28,350 bases of DNA, from NCBI GenBank assembly GCA_030615805.1, contig JAUWYN010000006.1:1-28350 (forward strand), in the 5' to 3' direction. Shown here piece by piece: positions 15,348 to 22,600 of this stretch. Both the position numbers and the translations under genes were made by a program. How positions within the stretch are numbered: position 1 is the stretch's first letter; each line of letters begins with the position of its first letter. The stretch comes from Hadesarchaea archaeon (GTDB taxonomy: Archaea; Hadarchaeota; Hadarchaeia; Hadarchaeales; Hadarchaeaceae). The notes below the pieces were generated by a model. That model searched no databases. It saw only the letters and a program-made list of their open reading frames with translations, and had not been told where the DNA came from.

Positions 15348-16181
15348 ATGGAGCTACCCCCGTTTGTAACGCCAGAGGAAATATTTGATATCCTAAATGC
15401 GTTCAGGTCTATGAAAGGTGATCTTAAAACAGCTGCTGAATATCTAGGAACCAGAGGAAAAGGAAAATCCCAATCTAGATGGGCCGTTGCGTTTGCTGTG
15501 GCAAAAAGATTTGGATTGTTAGAAAAAGAAAATGGAAATTACGAACCTACTCGTGAAGGGTATCATTTAACAAATTTAGGTCCTTCAAATCCTGAAGCAA
15601 AGGAATTGCTACGAAAGGCTAGTGAAAATTACGAAAAGTTCGCTGAAGCCATAACTTTGCTAAATAACGAACTTCAAATACGTGGGTCTATGAGCCCAAC
15701 AGACATGGGAAATCATTTGCGTACAAAATATAACCCCAAGTGGAAAACTTCAACTGTGGGATCTATAGGGCGTGCGTACTCCAGATGGTTAGAATTTTTT
15801 GGCTTGGCAGATATTAATAGGGGCAAGGTTGTTCCAAAGGGGGCGGCCATATCAGAAATTGGAACACCAACAGAAGTTAAAGCTGAAGCCGGGATTTCAA
15901 TTCCTTCCCCAAGCTATGCGGTGCCTAGTTTCGAGATTGAAGACATAGTTTACTCAATAGGAAAATTGGAACAAGTAGCTAACGAGAAAAATTTCGAGGA
16001 AACAGAAAAAGAAGTCGAAGAAATTAAAAACAAGTTGCAAAATATTTATCCAGAAGCAATAGCACTAGTTGAGCTTCTTGCAGAATACCTAGAATCATAT
16101 AAAAAGATAGACGAGTACTGCTTGAAAACAATAGGCAAACTACGTGAACTGGTCAGAAGTCGATATTTCAGAGGACCTTAG
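15348..16181 (+). CDS. tandem helix-turn-helix protein of unknown family
   Basis: This is a 277-residue soluble protein. The first winged-helix-like unit (about residues 8-75) contains DLKTAAEYLGTRGKGKSQSR and a wing GLLEKENGNYEPTREG. The second (about 95-160) contains MSPTDMGNHLRTKYNP and WLEFFGLADI. A serine/proline-rich linker (about 180-195) leads to a C-terminal coiled coil (about 200-270). Two DNA-binding units plus an oligomerisation tail suggest a regulator or partition-type protein. I do not recognise the family. Its gene is AT-richer than the housekeeping genes and has its own promoter. The 3' end overlaps the convergent metalloprotease gene by 42 bp. Confidence 0.75.
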   Translation: MELPPFVTPEEIFDILNAFRSMKGDLKTAAEYLGTRGKGKSQSRWAVAFAVAKRFGLLEKENGNYEPTREGYHLTNLGPSNPEAKELLRKASENYEKFAEAITLLNNELQIRGSMSPTDMGNHLRTKYNPKWKTSTVGSIGRAYSRWLEFFGLADINRGKVVPKGAAISEIGTPTEVKAEAGISIPSPSYAVPSFEIEDIVYSIGKLEQVANEKNFEETEKEVEEIKNKLQNIYPEAIALVELLAEYLESYKKIDEYCLKTIGKLRELVRSRYFRGP

Positions 16182-16706
16182 TTTGGCGTAGCATTCGTTA
16201 CAAAAGATTTTGCTACGATAGAATTTGGAACGTCTGGCTATGCAGGGCCAACAATATCCTGAATTACGTTTGCATGGAAGTTTTGCCATGACGCATTTAG
16301 GATTAGAACAATGGTTTAAGCCAAACATGTGTGCAATTTCATGAATAGCCACAACTAAGGTGACTCTATACCAAGGAACTTTAACCAGCTTATTAGAACG
16401 GCAACCAATTGGAACTGTTAAATCAGGTTGAATCTTTACCAAACTTATCATTTTGTCGGCATATCCACTAAATAATTTATTACTCATCCCAAAATATTTT
16501 TCATGAAAATACACAATTTTGCAATTTGGATAATTGGTTTCCCCCCACGAAATTAAATGCTCCATCTTTAATTCTTCCTTAAAACTTTTTTCGGCAAAAA
16601 GAATGGGAGATTGAAAAATTTTCTTCAAGGGCTGAAATAGGCTTTTCCAATATTTTGAGGAAAGTGACGGATCGTAACACAGAACAATAGCGTTATTTTT
16701 TGCCAT
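16140..16706 (-). CDS. archaemetzincin-like zinc metalloprotease
   Basis: This is a protein of about 188 residues of the M54 archaemetzincin family, small soluble metallopeptidases with two zinc sites. Numbered from the upstream GTG 16715, HEIAHMFGLNH spans 125-135, giving the catalytic HExxHxxGxxH. It is followed by C136, C141 and the M of CVM, which matches the family signature HExxHxxGx3Cx4CxM. The usual later CxxC is present but shifted: CWPC follows after 11 residues and a second pair CNEC after about 28, so there is an extra cysteine pair. Start chosen at ATG 16706; GTG 16715 is an alternative. The physiological substrate of the family is not established. It lies in the accessory island. 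Confidence 0.85.
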   Translation of the reverse strand: MAKNNAIVLCYDPSLSSKYWKSLFQPLKKIFQSPILFAEKSFKEELKMEHLISWGETNYPNCKIVYFHEKYFGMSNKLFSGYADKMISLVKIQPDLTVPIGCRSNKLVKVPWYRVTLVVAIHEIAHMFGLNHCSNPKCVMAKLPCKRNSGYCWPCIARRSKFYRSKIFCNECYAKLRSSEISTSDQFT

Positions 16707-16863
16707 ATGATTCACATCTTAAGCAATATTTCCAATTTCCACTCACTATCCATTTTACCGCATAGTTATTTTAAGTTGTATCAAATTCCTCCTAACAGGG
16801 ACGCCAAGTGCGATCAGAGGCAAGTATATGTATTTCGTTCCGAAGATTAGCGGGAGGTAGTAC

Positions 16864-17091
16864 ATGAGCGAGCTAAAGCCGATTAGGGTTATTGTCTCGT
16901 GCCCTTCATGTGAGAGAACCTTCTGGGTTGACGCTAATTCGCTAGCTGACGGGATGGCCTCGCGTATATGGTGTTCGTACTGCGGCAAAAAGTTGGCTGT
17001 TAGGATCAAATGGGAGCCAAAACGTACTCCTGCAGTTCGATACGTGGAAGTTCTAACAAAGGAAAAGGAGAAAGAAGTCTTTCTACTCTAG
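16864..17091 (+). CDS. small zinc-ribbon protein
   Basis: This is a 75-residue protein with two CxxC pairs, SCPSC (C13, C16) and CSYC (C37, C40), forming one zinc ribbon of the MJ0042/CXXC type. A short basic tail (EVLTKEKEKEV) follows. GGGAGGTAGTAC precedes the ATG, a good ribosome-binding site. It could be a nucleic-acid-binding accessory protein; no specific function is evident. It is followed by degenerate copies of the island repeat. Confidence 0.75.
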   Translation: MSELKPIRVIVSCPSCERTFWVDANSLADGMASRIWCSYCGKKLAVRIKWEPKRTPAVRYVEVLTKEKEKEVFLL

Positions 17092-17100
17092 TAGATCCCG

Positions 17101-17167
17101 AATTGCAACATACCCCTAATCACGCCTCGGTAATGCAATACTGAAGGATTAAAATGCAAAAGTCCCG
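17101..17167 (+). repeat. island repeat, degenerate copies
   Basis: A good 20-bp unit lies at 17148-17167 (ATTAAAATGCAAAAGTCCCG). Upstream, AATTGCAACATACCCC and TAATGCAATACTG are degenerate units. The block starting CCCGAATTGCA here resembles one at 19648, suggesting a subfamily. The last unit covers the 3' end of the membrane-protein gene. Confidence 0.5.
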
Positions 17168-17544
17168 AATACGTAGCAAACAACGAATCCAATCAAGAAG
17201 TGGTAAATCCTATCGAGATTCATAAGAAAAGATGCTTTGTACCCGACACCCTTTGCTAGCCGCCCATATGTTCTTTTCAATCTCCAAACGTGAGGGTCCA
17301 TGGTAGCACCGATGAGATAGCCTAACAGAAGGATAGCAATCACATGCCAGAGCGCGAGAACTCCGACTTGATAAGCCAGAGCCATTAGGGCACCTATGTA
17401 TATGATTACAAAAAGCTCAATCAATTCTATGCGGCGAATCCACCACGATTTCTTTTTAATAACCCCCCTCAAAAACTTTTCGTAGTTCTTGTCAGCCCTT
17501 CTGGCAAGGGAATCGCCCGGCCACAGGATTGCGCGGAGATTCAT
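17149..17544 (-). CDS. small membrane protein, unknown
   Basis: This is a 131-residue protein with a basic, amphipathic N-terminus (about residues 1-38), two adjacent membrane helices (about 43-80) and a third at the C-terminus (about 113-131). The motif GATMDPHVWRLKRTYGR between helices 2 and 3 resembles the metal-dependent-hydrolase-like small membrane proteins, but I cannot place it firmly. The last codons (FGTFAF) are in a unit of the island repeat, as in the transposase. No clear ribosome-binding site other than GAAGAAGG directly before ATG 17544. Orientation is shared with the Ntn hydrolase operon, separated by repeat site C. Confidence 0.65.
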   Translation of the reverse strand: MNLRAILWPGDSLARRADKNYEKFLRGVIKKKSWWIRRIELIELFVIIYIGALMALAYQVGVLALWHVIAILLLGYLIGATMDPHVWRLKRTYGRLAKGVGYKASFLMNLDRIYHFLIGFVVCYVFGTFAF

Positions 17545-17595
17545 CCTTCTTCACTAACCAGCCTTTTGTTTTGAGCTCGCTCCATAAAAAATTTT

Positions 17596-17655
17596 ACTTT
17601 AGGGGCAAACGCCCGACTTTAGGAGCAAAAATCGGAATTTAGGGGCAAACGCTCG
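17596..17655 (+). repeat. island 20-bp repeat, site C (three perfect-period units)
   Basis: Three head-to-tail 20-bp units lie at 17596-17615, 17616-17635 and 17636-17655. The first is ACTTTAGGGGCAAACGCCCG; the others differ at a few bases. A partial fourth begins AATTG at 17656. The array separates the membrane-protein gene from the Ntn hydrolase gene. Confidence 0.8.
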
Positions 17656-17676
17656 AATTGCTTCCCATTACCCCTT

Positions 17677-18405
17677 TTATTTTTTAGGCTTTACTATTGT
17701 TTCGAATATCTCAGCCTCCACCGCTTTCCAAGAATTGCACGTATCTCGGATAGCTTCCATCTCCTCTTTTTCGACTCTACATGCTTTAACGATTTTTTTG
17801 TCCTTTTCTTTAACTTGTGTGATTGTCCATATATCGATAGGTTCACCTAGACCGAACGCACCGACTTCCATTGCATCTTTAATCACTCGGTAAGCGAGAA
17901 CTTTTCCTAAATCAACCGAAAAGATATTTACATAGTAATTCATCAGAATAGTATACGCAAATGTATCTCCAATCCCTGTGGCTCCATAACCAAATTCTTG
18001 AAGCTCGGTATCTTTAACATCAGCATTTACATGCAAAATTTTTGGAATTCCATCTTTACAGTCCGCGAATAGCAGGTCTGCAGAAGAAGCTCCTTTTTCC
18101 GAACCATGCAGCCCCGTATGGAGATCTAATGCATCCTTTCTTATCTTGTGAATAACCCGTATTATTTGAGATTTAATCTCATCGATGCCTGCATTTTTTA
18201 GTTCAAACGGGAATCTTTCAATTGCTTTTTCAACCTTTTGGATAAAACCGACCTCACCAGAACCGCTCCAAAGAGTTGATTGCCCAATTTGTTTAATTTT
18301 AGCTCCCATTTGTCTGATTGGCCCACCGCTGGATATTGTCGTTACTTGACCATCTGAAGCCATCACAATTCCATCTTTACATGCAAGCACGATTACAAGC
18401 GTCAA
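17677..18405 (-). CDS. stand-alone proteasome-beta/HslV-like Ntn hydrolase
   Basis: This is a 242-residue protein with the proteasome fold. It starts MTLVIVLACKDGIVMASDGQ. After removal of Met1 the new N-terminal Thr is the nucleophile, Asp falls at position 17 and DGQ.T matches HslV. The lysine equivalent to K33 is probably K35 in MGAKIKQIG, with two extra loop residues. Later signatures are the GYGATGIGDTFAYTIL helix and FGLGEPIDIWTI. There is no propeptide, unlike archaeal 20S beta subunits, and no alpha subunit, HslU or other ATPase nearby. It is eight bases downstream of the SocA-like gene. A peptidase role is inferred from conserved catalytic residues; the substrate is unknown. Confidence 0.8.
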   Translation of the reverse strand: MTLVIVLACKDGIVMASDGQVTTISSGGPIRQMGAKIKQIGQSTLWSGSGEVGFIQKVEKAIERFPFELKNAGIDEIKSQIIRVIHKIRKDALDLHTGLHGSEKGASSADLLFADCKDGIPKILHVNADVKDTELQEFGYGATGIGDTFAYTILMNYYVNIFSVDLGKVLAYRVIKDAMEVGAFGLGEPIDIWTITQVKEKDKKIVKACRVEKEEMEAIRDTCNSWKAVEAEIFETIVKPKK

Positions 18406-18413
18406 CGAAATCC

Positions 18414-18929
18414 CTAAGGAACGGTTATAATCGAGTTTTTCGCAAACTCAGGATACTTCCCATATACATACTTTAGCAAGGAAAGGAAAGAACGCCCGTT
18501 GACAATTCTTTTTGTTTCTCTTAGTTTTTTCTTGACGGGAGGTGGGAGTTGTCTGTAAGTTCTTTCTGCAATTTTAAACCCCTTCCAAGTTAGTTTGTAG
18601 CTACGCCACACAGTCGCCCGTCCATCTCCCGGTATAGTCGTTACAATCCTCTGAGTTAGTTTGTAGCTACTCCACCTCCCTTGAGATCTCCAAGACACCA
18701 GCCTCGCTTTTGTCAGTTTTCCAATATCTCTATACAGATCGAGAGAGTAGGGGCCATAAAGGTAAGGCTCAAATTTGTAGAAATTTGGTAGCTTGCCACG
18801 CATTTCTTGGCTTAGTAAAAACAACATTTTCATTAGCCTCACGCCTCCCTCAATCGGCTCATTCACATTATCCCTAATGCCAGGCGAGTATAAGCTAACC
18901 AACACCCAACGTTCTCTATCCATTTTCAT
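18414..18929 (-). CDS. SocA/Panacea/YwgA-like protein
   Basis: This is a 171-residue soluble protein with a helical core GVRLMKMLFLLSQE (about residues 28-41), then FYKFEPYLYGPYSLDLYRDI (about 50-69) and a wing-like region. It ends FLSLLKYVYGKYPEFAKNS. This layout (K/R..LFLL, then FxPYxYGPYS..LY.DI..L) is characteristic of the YwgA/DUF4065 (SocA, Panacea) group, which includes antitoxins and an adaptor for ClpXP. GTGATGAGAGC precedes the ATG, giving a strong start. It is first in a two-gene unit with the Ntn hydrolase. Adaptor, antitoxin or regulator roles are all possible. Family assignment is by motif memory only. Confidence 0.65.
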   Translation of the reverse strand: MKMDRERWVLVSLYSPGIRDNVNEPIEGGVRLMKMLFLLSQEMRGKLPNFYKFEPYLYGPYSLDLYRDIGKLTKARLVSWRSQGRWSSYKLTQRIVTTIPGDGRATVWRSYKLTWKGFKIAERTYRQLPPPVKKKLRETKRIVNGRSFLSLLKYVYGKYPEFAKNSIITVP

Positions 18930-19053
18930 GCTCTCATCACGTCAGTTGTCATTTCGTGGACTACTCTCATTTCATATCACTTCATTTATATATCTTAATG
19001 CATTTAAAAAAGGGATAGTATCTCTGGTACTGTTAACTTATTTGACCTAAAAA
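18930..19053 (-). promoter_or_regulatory. promoter/operator of the SocA-like and Ntn hydrolase operon
   Basis: On the minus strand a TATA-like GATATATAAATG lies near 18996-18985. The heptamer ATGAGAG occurs twice, at 18937-18931 (touching the ribosome-binding site) and 18970-18964, 33 bp apart, about three helical turns. These could be sites for autoregulation by the SocA-like protein. Confidence 0.4.
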
Positions 19054-19086
19054 ATGGGCTATTTTGTTAGTATCTTAGATAGAGAC

Positions 19087-19163
19087 CAGTATAGGCACTA
19101 CATCGGACTTTTTAAACAGAGCGCCGACTTTTTGGACAGACACGACTTTTTAAACAAAGCCAG
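19087..19163 (+). repeat. island 20-bp repeat, site D (four units)
   Basis: Units of 20, 20, 18 and 19 bp lie at 19087-19106, 19107-19126, 19127-19144 and 19145-19163. The core is ACTTTTTRRACARAG followed by CG. The unit at 13751-13770 on the minus strand at site A is of the same subtype (ACTTTGTGGACAAAGCCC). The array lies between the operon promoter and the tRNA-like RNA gene. Confidence 0.7.
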
Positions 19164-19246
19164 AAGGAGCAGAACATTTTTAATACTGTACATCCAAAAT
19201 ATTTTTGGCATCTTGGCGAAATGCCATCCGAGAAATCGGAGATGTA

Positions 19247-19331
19247 GCCCGGGTAGCCAAGCCAGGCCAAAGGCGCGAGGTTTGGAACCTCGTCCCGTAG
19301 GGGTTCGCGGGTTCAAATCCCGCCCCGCTCA
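19247..19331 (+). tRNA. class-II (Leu-like) tRNA with UGG anticodon, off-consensus
   Basis: D arm GCCAAGCCAGGCCAAAGGC, the variable arm CCCGTAGGG and the T arm GCGGG-TTCAAAT-CCCGC match archaeal tRNA-Leu. The discriminator is A. The anticodon stem CGAGG/CCTCG (19276-19280, 19288-19292) is perfect and its seven-base loop TTTGGAA reads UGG, a proline anticodon. The acceptor stem GCCCGGG/CCCGCTC has two mismatches at pairs 2 and 3, and CCA is not encoded. The total length of 85 is normal for class II. The combination is not a standard isoacceptor: it is a degenerate tRNA, a mobile-element tRNA or a tRNA-like regulator. Confidence 0.55.
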
Positions 19332-19333
19332 TC

Positions 19334-19358
19334 GTATGGCGGCTCTGGGTCGCCATAC
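19334..19358 (+). terminator. hairpin after the tRNA-like gene
   Basis: There is a perfect 8-bp stem, GTATGGCG (19334-19341) with CGCCATAC (19351-19358), and a nine-base loop GCTCTGGGT. It lies three bases past the tRNA-like domain. No T run follows directly, so it may be a processing or stability element rather than a terminator. Confidence 0.45.
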
Positions 19359-19376
19359 ATCATTTCTCGACCCTTG

Positions 19377-19416
19377 AATTTATGTGCAGACTGACTAATT
19401 TTTGTGCAAAGCCACG
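19377..19416 (+). repeat. island 20-bp repeat, site E (two units)
   Basis: Two exact-length units lie at 19377-19396 and 19397-19416; the second is AATTTTTGTGCAAAGCCACG. They separate the tRNA-like gene from the 55-residue gene and are of the same subtype as sites B and G. Confidence 0.75.
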
Positions 19417-19449
19417 TTAAATAACAATATCAAAAAGGAGGTAGGTAAA

Positions 19450-19617
19450 ATGACTAAAATAAAAGAAGTGTCAAAGATAGAAGTGTATGTAGATGGCAGT
19501 AAAATCGACTACTCGCCACAAAGCACCACAGACGCTATAGAAAAGGCGGTTAATGAGGTCCTAGCTGGGGCAAAGAAGGCAGAAGTTGTTGAGCGAATCA
19601 CTATCGAGCTACAATAA
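19450..19617 (+). CDS. 55-residue protein of unknown function
   Basis: A strong ribosome-binding site (AAGGAGGTAGG) lies just before ATG 19450, which decides the start. The upstream part of the longer frame lies in repeat site E and is rejected. The protein has a strand SKIEVYVDGSKIDYSP, one helix TTDAIEKAVNEVLAGAKKAE and a final strand VVERITIEL, so a compact beta-alpha-beta fold is likely. It has no cysteines or membrane segment. It is bordered by repeat sites E and F and sits tail to tail with the type IIG gene. It could be a small antitoxin or DNA mimic, but nothing proves this. Confidence 0.65.
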   Translation: MTKIKEVSKIEVYVDGSKIDYSPQSTTDAIEKAVNEVLAGAKKAEVVERITIELQ

Positions 19618-19621
19618 AATC

Positions 19622-19696
19622 GCGTTTTGGCAAAAGCCGAATAAGTCCCGAATTGCACCACCCCAAATCAAGTCCCTAAGATGCAACAGAACCCGG
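19622..19696 (+). repeat. island repeat, degenerate copies, site F
   Basis: Truncated units such as GTTTTGGCAAAAGCCG (19624-19639), AATTGCACCACCCC (19651-19664) and AAGATGCAACAGAACCCGG (19678-19696) lie between the 55-residue gene and the type IIG gene. The block from CCCGAATTGCA resembles that at 17098. Confidence 0.45.
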
Positions 19697-19697
19697 G

Positions 19698-22600
19698 TTA
19701 GTGGGTTTTCTTCGCCACGCTAACTCTCCTCTCGACCATCAAGTCCACCTGAGCCTCCACATTTTCAACGTCTTCATCCTTGATGCCCAAGAGCGCGGCC
19801 ACGGCGCGGTCGATTTCGTATATCTTGGGCTTGAGCTTTTCGATCTCCGCTCTGCGAGAGGCGCCGCCGATTTTCCTTGTCTGGCGTTCTAGCTCGTCGA
19901 AAAGTTTGGATAACGAACTCAGTTGTTTATCGTTCAACTTTCTTACATCAAGAATGGGCATTTCCCTAGCAACGTTTATCTCGAAACCAATTATCCCTCC
20001 AGGGCTTTTTCTGCCCTTGGTTTCGATGTAGGCCTGCGCAAAGCTTGAGTTGAGATATGCTAGAAGTGCCTTTGTATGAACTTCATCAAGAGCGACTTTT
20101 TTCTTAGGTATCAGAGCTATTAATGCGTGATACATAGTTACTGGAAACTTACTCAACGCGAACCTAGTCTTATACCATGCTTGATAGGTGGCAAGTATGG
20201 GTGCTGGAACTACTCCACCCAAATCATACCAGCCGTAAAATCGCTTCTTTTCTCTTGTTCTAACTCTTGCCCCCTCTGTTTCACTTGCAAGCCTACCGCC
20301 TTTCCTAGTTCCGCTTACCCTCGTCCTGCACTCGGTTTCGCCCCATCTAATGTAGTTCGCTACCTCCTTTGGAAGTTCTTTCTTAGGACTATGACACACA
20401 AACATGTAGCATCTGTCATCAGATTTACGCATCTCCTCCCAGTCCTCTTTGGTAAATGTGAAGAAATTTGCCTGCCTAACGCTAGTTATGGCTGGGTACA
20501 CCAATGCGTCCTTTAGCGAGGCATTGGGATAGGACCACTTATCGAGTCCGTACTCTTTGATTTTCGAGGGGGGTAGATAAAGGAATTCGCTCGCGCCCGG
20601 ACCTCTTACTTGTCCCGTCTTGGCAGAGGTTAAGAGTGAATAAACGGTGTTTCCACCCGAGGGTTCGAAGAAATCACCGAGCTTTGCCATGAGTGGATGG
20701 CTTGAGACATCTACGGTTTTAAAAAATATGCCTATCCATTTTCGGTCCCTAGGCAGTTCTTTCTGTTTCACCAGCGTTACGGTGTACTCTTTCGAGCTTC
20801 CGGTCTCTACCGCTTCCAGAAGCCCGCTGACATCCGCGCTTTCGACCTCGCCAGGGATGTGTATAAAAGCGACCTTATTTTCTAGCCTCTCGTTCTCGTC
20901 ACTCTCTCGCTCAGCGAGCACGATGCACGTAGTTATCAGGGCCCCCTTGAAAAGCTTGAGTGCCAAGTCCACAACGGCCTTTATCCTAAAGTGATCCATG
21001 AGAAAATTCCCGAACCCGATACCGTAGGTGGTCTGGAGCCACGTGTTCGAGATAATCATCCCGAGTCTTCCGCCCTCCTTTAGAAAGCTGTTCGCGTGCA
21101 TTACCCAGTATGTGTAAATCCCTGGCTGAAGCCCCCTAGAAACTCGGGGTGTGAGTCCGTACTCCTTCACGAGCTTCCCCATGTGCCGCCTGATCAGCTC
21201 CTGAGTTTCTTCTGGGATCTCGATCCATCGTGTGTAAGGGGGATTTCCTATCACCGCGTCCACTTTGGGTATGGTGAATTTCCTTCTGACCTCCCCAGCC
21301 TTTTCGGTCTTCACGATGTAGGGAGTTAGGAGTTCTTGGTCTGGTCGGAGCGAGAAGAAGTCCATTGGTACAATATTCATCTTAGTCGAGGGAATCTTGA
21401 CATTCCTCATCGCGAGCCCCATCGCGGAGAGGTGGACGGGGAACTGGTTTATGTCAACGGCGTAAAGCTGGCCGAGGATCCTCTCGTGAACGTCTTTCCT
21501 TACCAGTCCAATAACGCTCGGTCCCACTTTTTCTTCTCTAAGTCGCTCGTATGCCTTTAGGAGGAAACCTCCGCTACCCACCCCTGGATCCAAGATTGCA
21601 TCTTCGGAATCCTTGATGCACCACTTGGTTATGAGCTCGCACACCCAAGGCGGTGTGTAAAACTGCCCGAGCTGGTGCCTCTCCTCGGGCGGTATGAGCT
21701 TTTCATACATGTACCCTATCTGTTCCCCCATCTTGGTGAGATCTATGCTGTCGAGGGTGGAGATGAAGTCGTTAATGTACTCCATGAGCTCCGGGTCATC
21801 CGGGATCGGAAGTCGGTCATACACTCCGGTGCTGAATATAGGCTCAAAGTTTCCCGTAACTTCGATCGCTCGTCTGAAGTGGTAGGAAAGCTGTTCGGTG
21901 AACCTTGTTAGGGATAAAGAATCAAGCGATACCATCTTGGGTAACCTGTAGCTTCCCTCGAGGGTCTTACAAAAGATGATTTTGTTCATGAGTACGTAGG
22001 TCATCATTCTCGTCAAGTTGGATATTGTTGACGGCAGACTTTTCGGGTCCAGTTTGTATCCCAGCTTCTCCACTTCGGTTTTAAGTGGCCCCTCCCCTAT
22101 TTTGGACTCAACGAGAGGTTTGCACCGCTCCGCTATCATCTTCACGAATCCCTTGAATCTCCCCATCAATGCCTCGGTTGGTTCGGCCTTGATTACCCTC
22201 CGCTCGAGATATTCTCTAGCGAGCTTTTCGAGGAATGTCTGGATATACCCTTCACTGAGCACAAGCTTCTCACACTTGCCCCTCATTTGATTTTCTAAAA
22301 TGGTAGAGTACTTACCTGGTTTGAACGCATTCTTATAATCTCTTTTCATAACGGCCTCTCGGTCAATGTAATCCTCGATGTTCTCTGGTGTCCTGAAAAC
22401 AGCTATCCGATCTGGATTTGCCGTGGCAACAAATGGCACCACGACATTATGACTCCTTTTGTAAATTGCAGCGTAACTCATAACCTGCCCAACGACCGAA
22501 ACGTCGAGGGGGTCGAAAAGGGATACTCTTTCCTTTCCCTTTCGCTTGGTTTCTATAAACATGAAGGGGGTCTCGCCACGCATGAAAAGCACGATATCCG

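Larger units (their letters stand above)
19205..19358 (+). ncRNA. structured RNA containing a tRNA-like domain
   Basis: A TATA-like TTTTTAATA at about 19177-19185 would start a transcript near 19205-19210. From there come a hairpin TGGCAT...ATGCCA (19206-19226), a GNRA-type hairpin (CCGA GAAA TCGG, 19227-19238), the tRNA-like body (19247-19331), and an 8-bp hairpin (19334-19358). Such a chain of elements is more than a plain tRNA gene needs. The extent is an inference from structure and promoter spacing. Confidence 0.4.

Noticed and set aside
16755..17009. 84-codon minus-strand frame opposite the zinc-ribbon gene
   Set aside because: Antisense to a gene with a clear CxxC pattern and ribosome-binding site; no start signal of its own.
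19054..19377. 107-codon open frame on the plus strand
   Set aside because: It runs through repeat site D, the tRNA-like gene and the 3' hairpin; its composition is explained by those elements.
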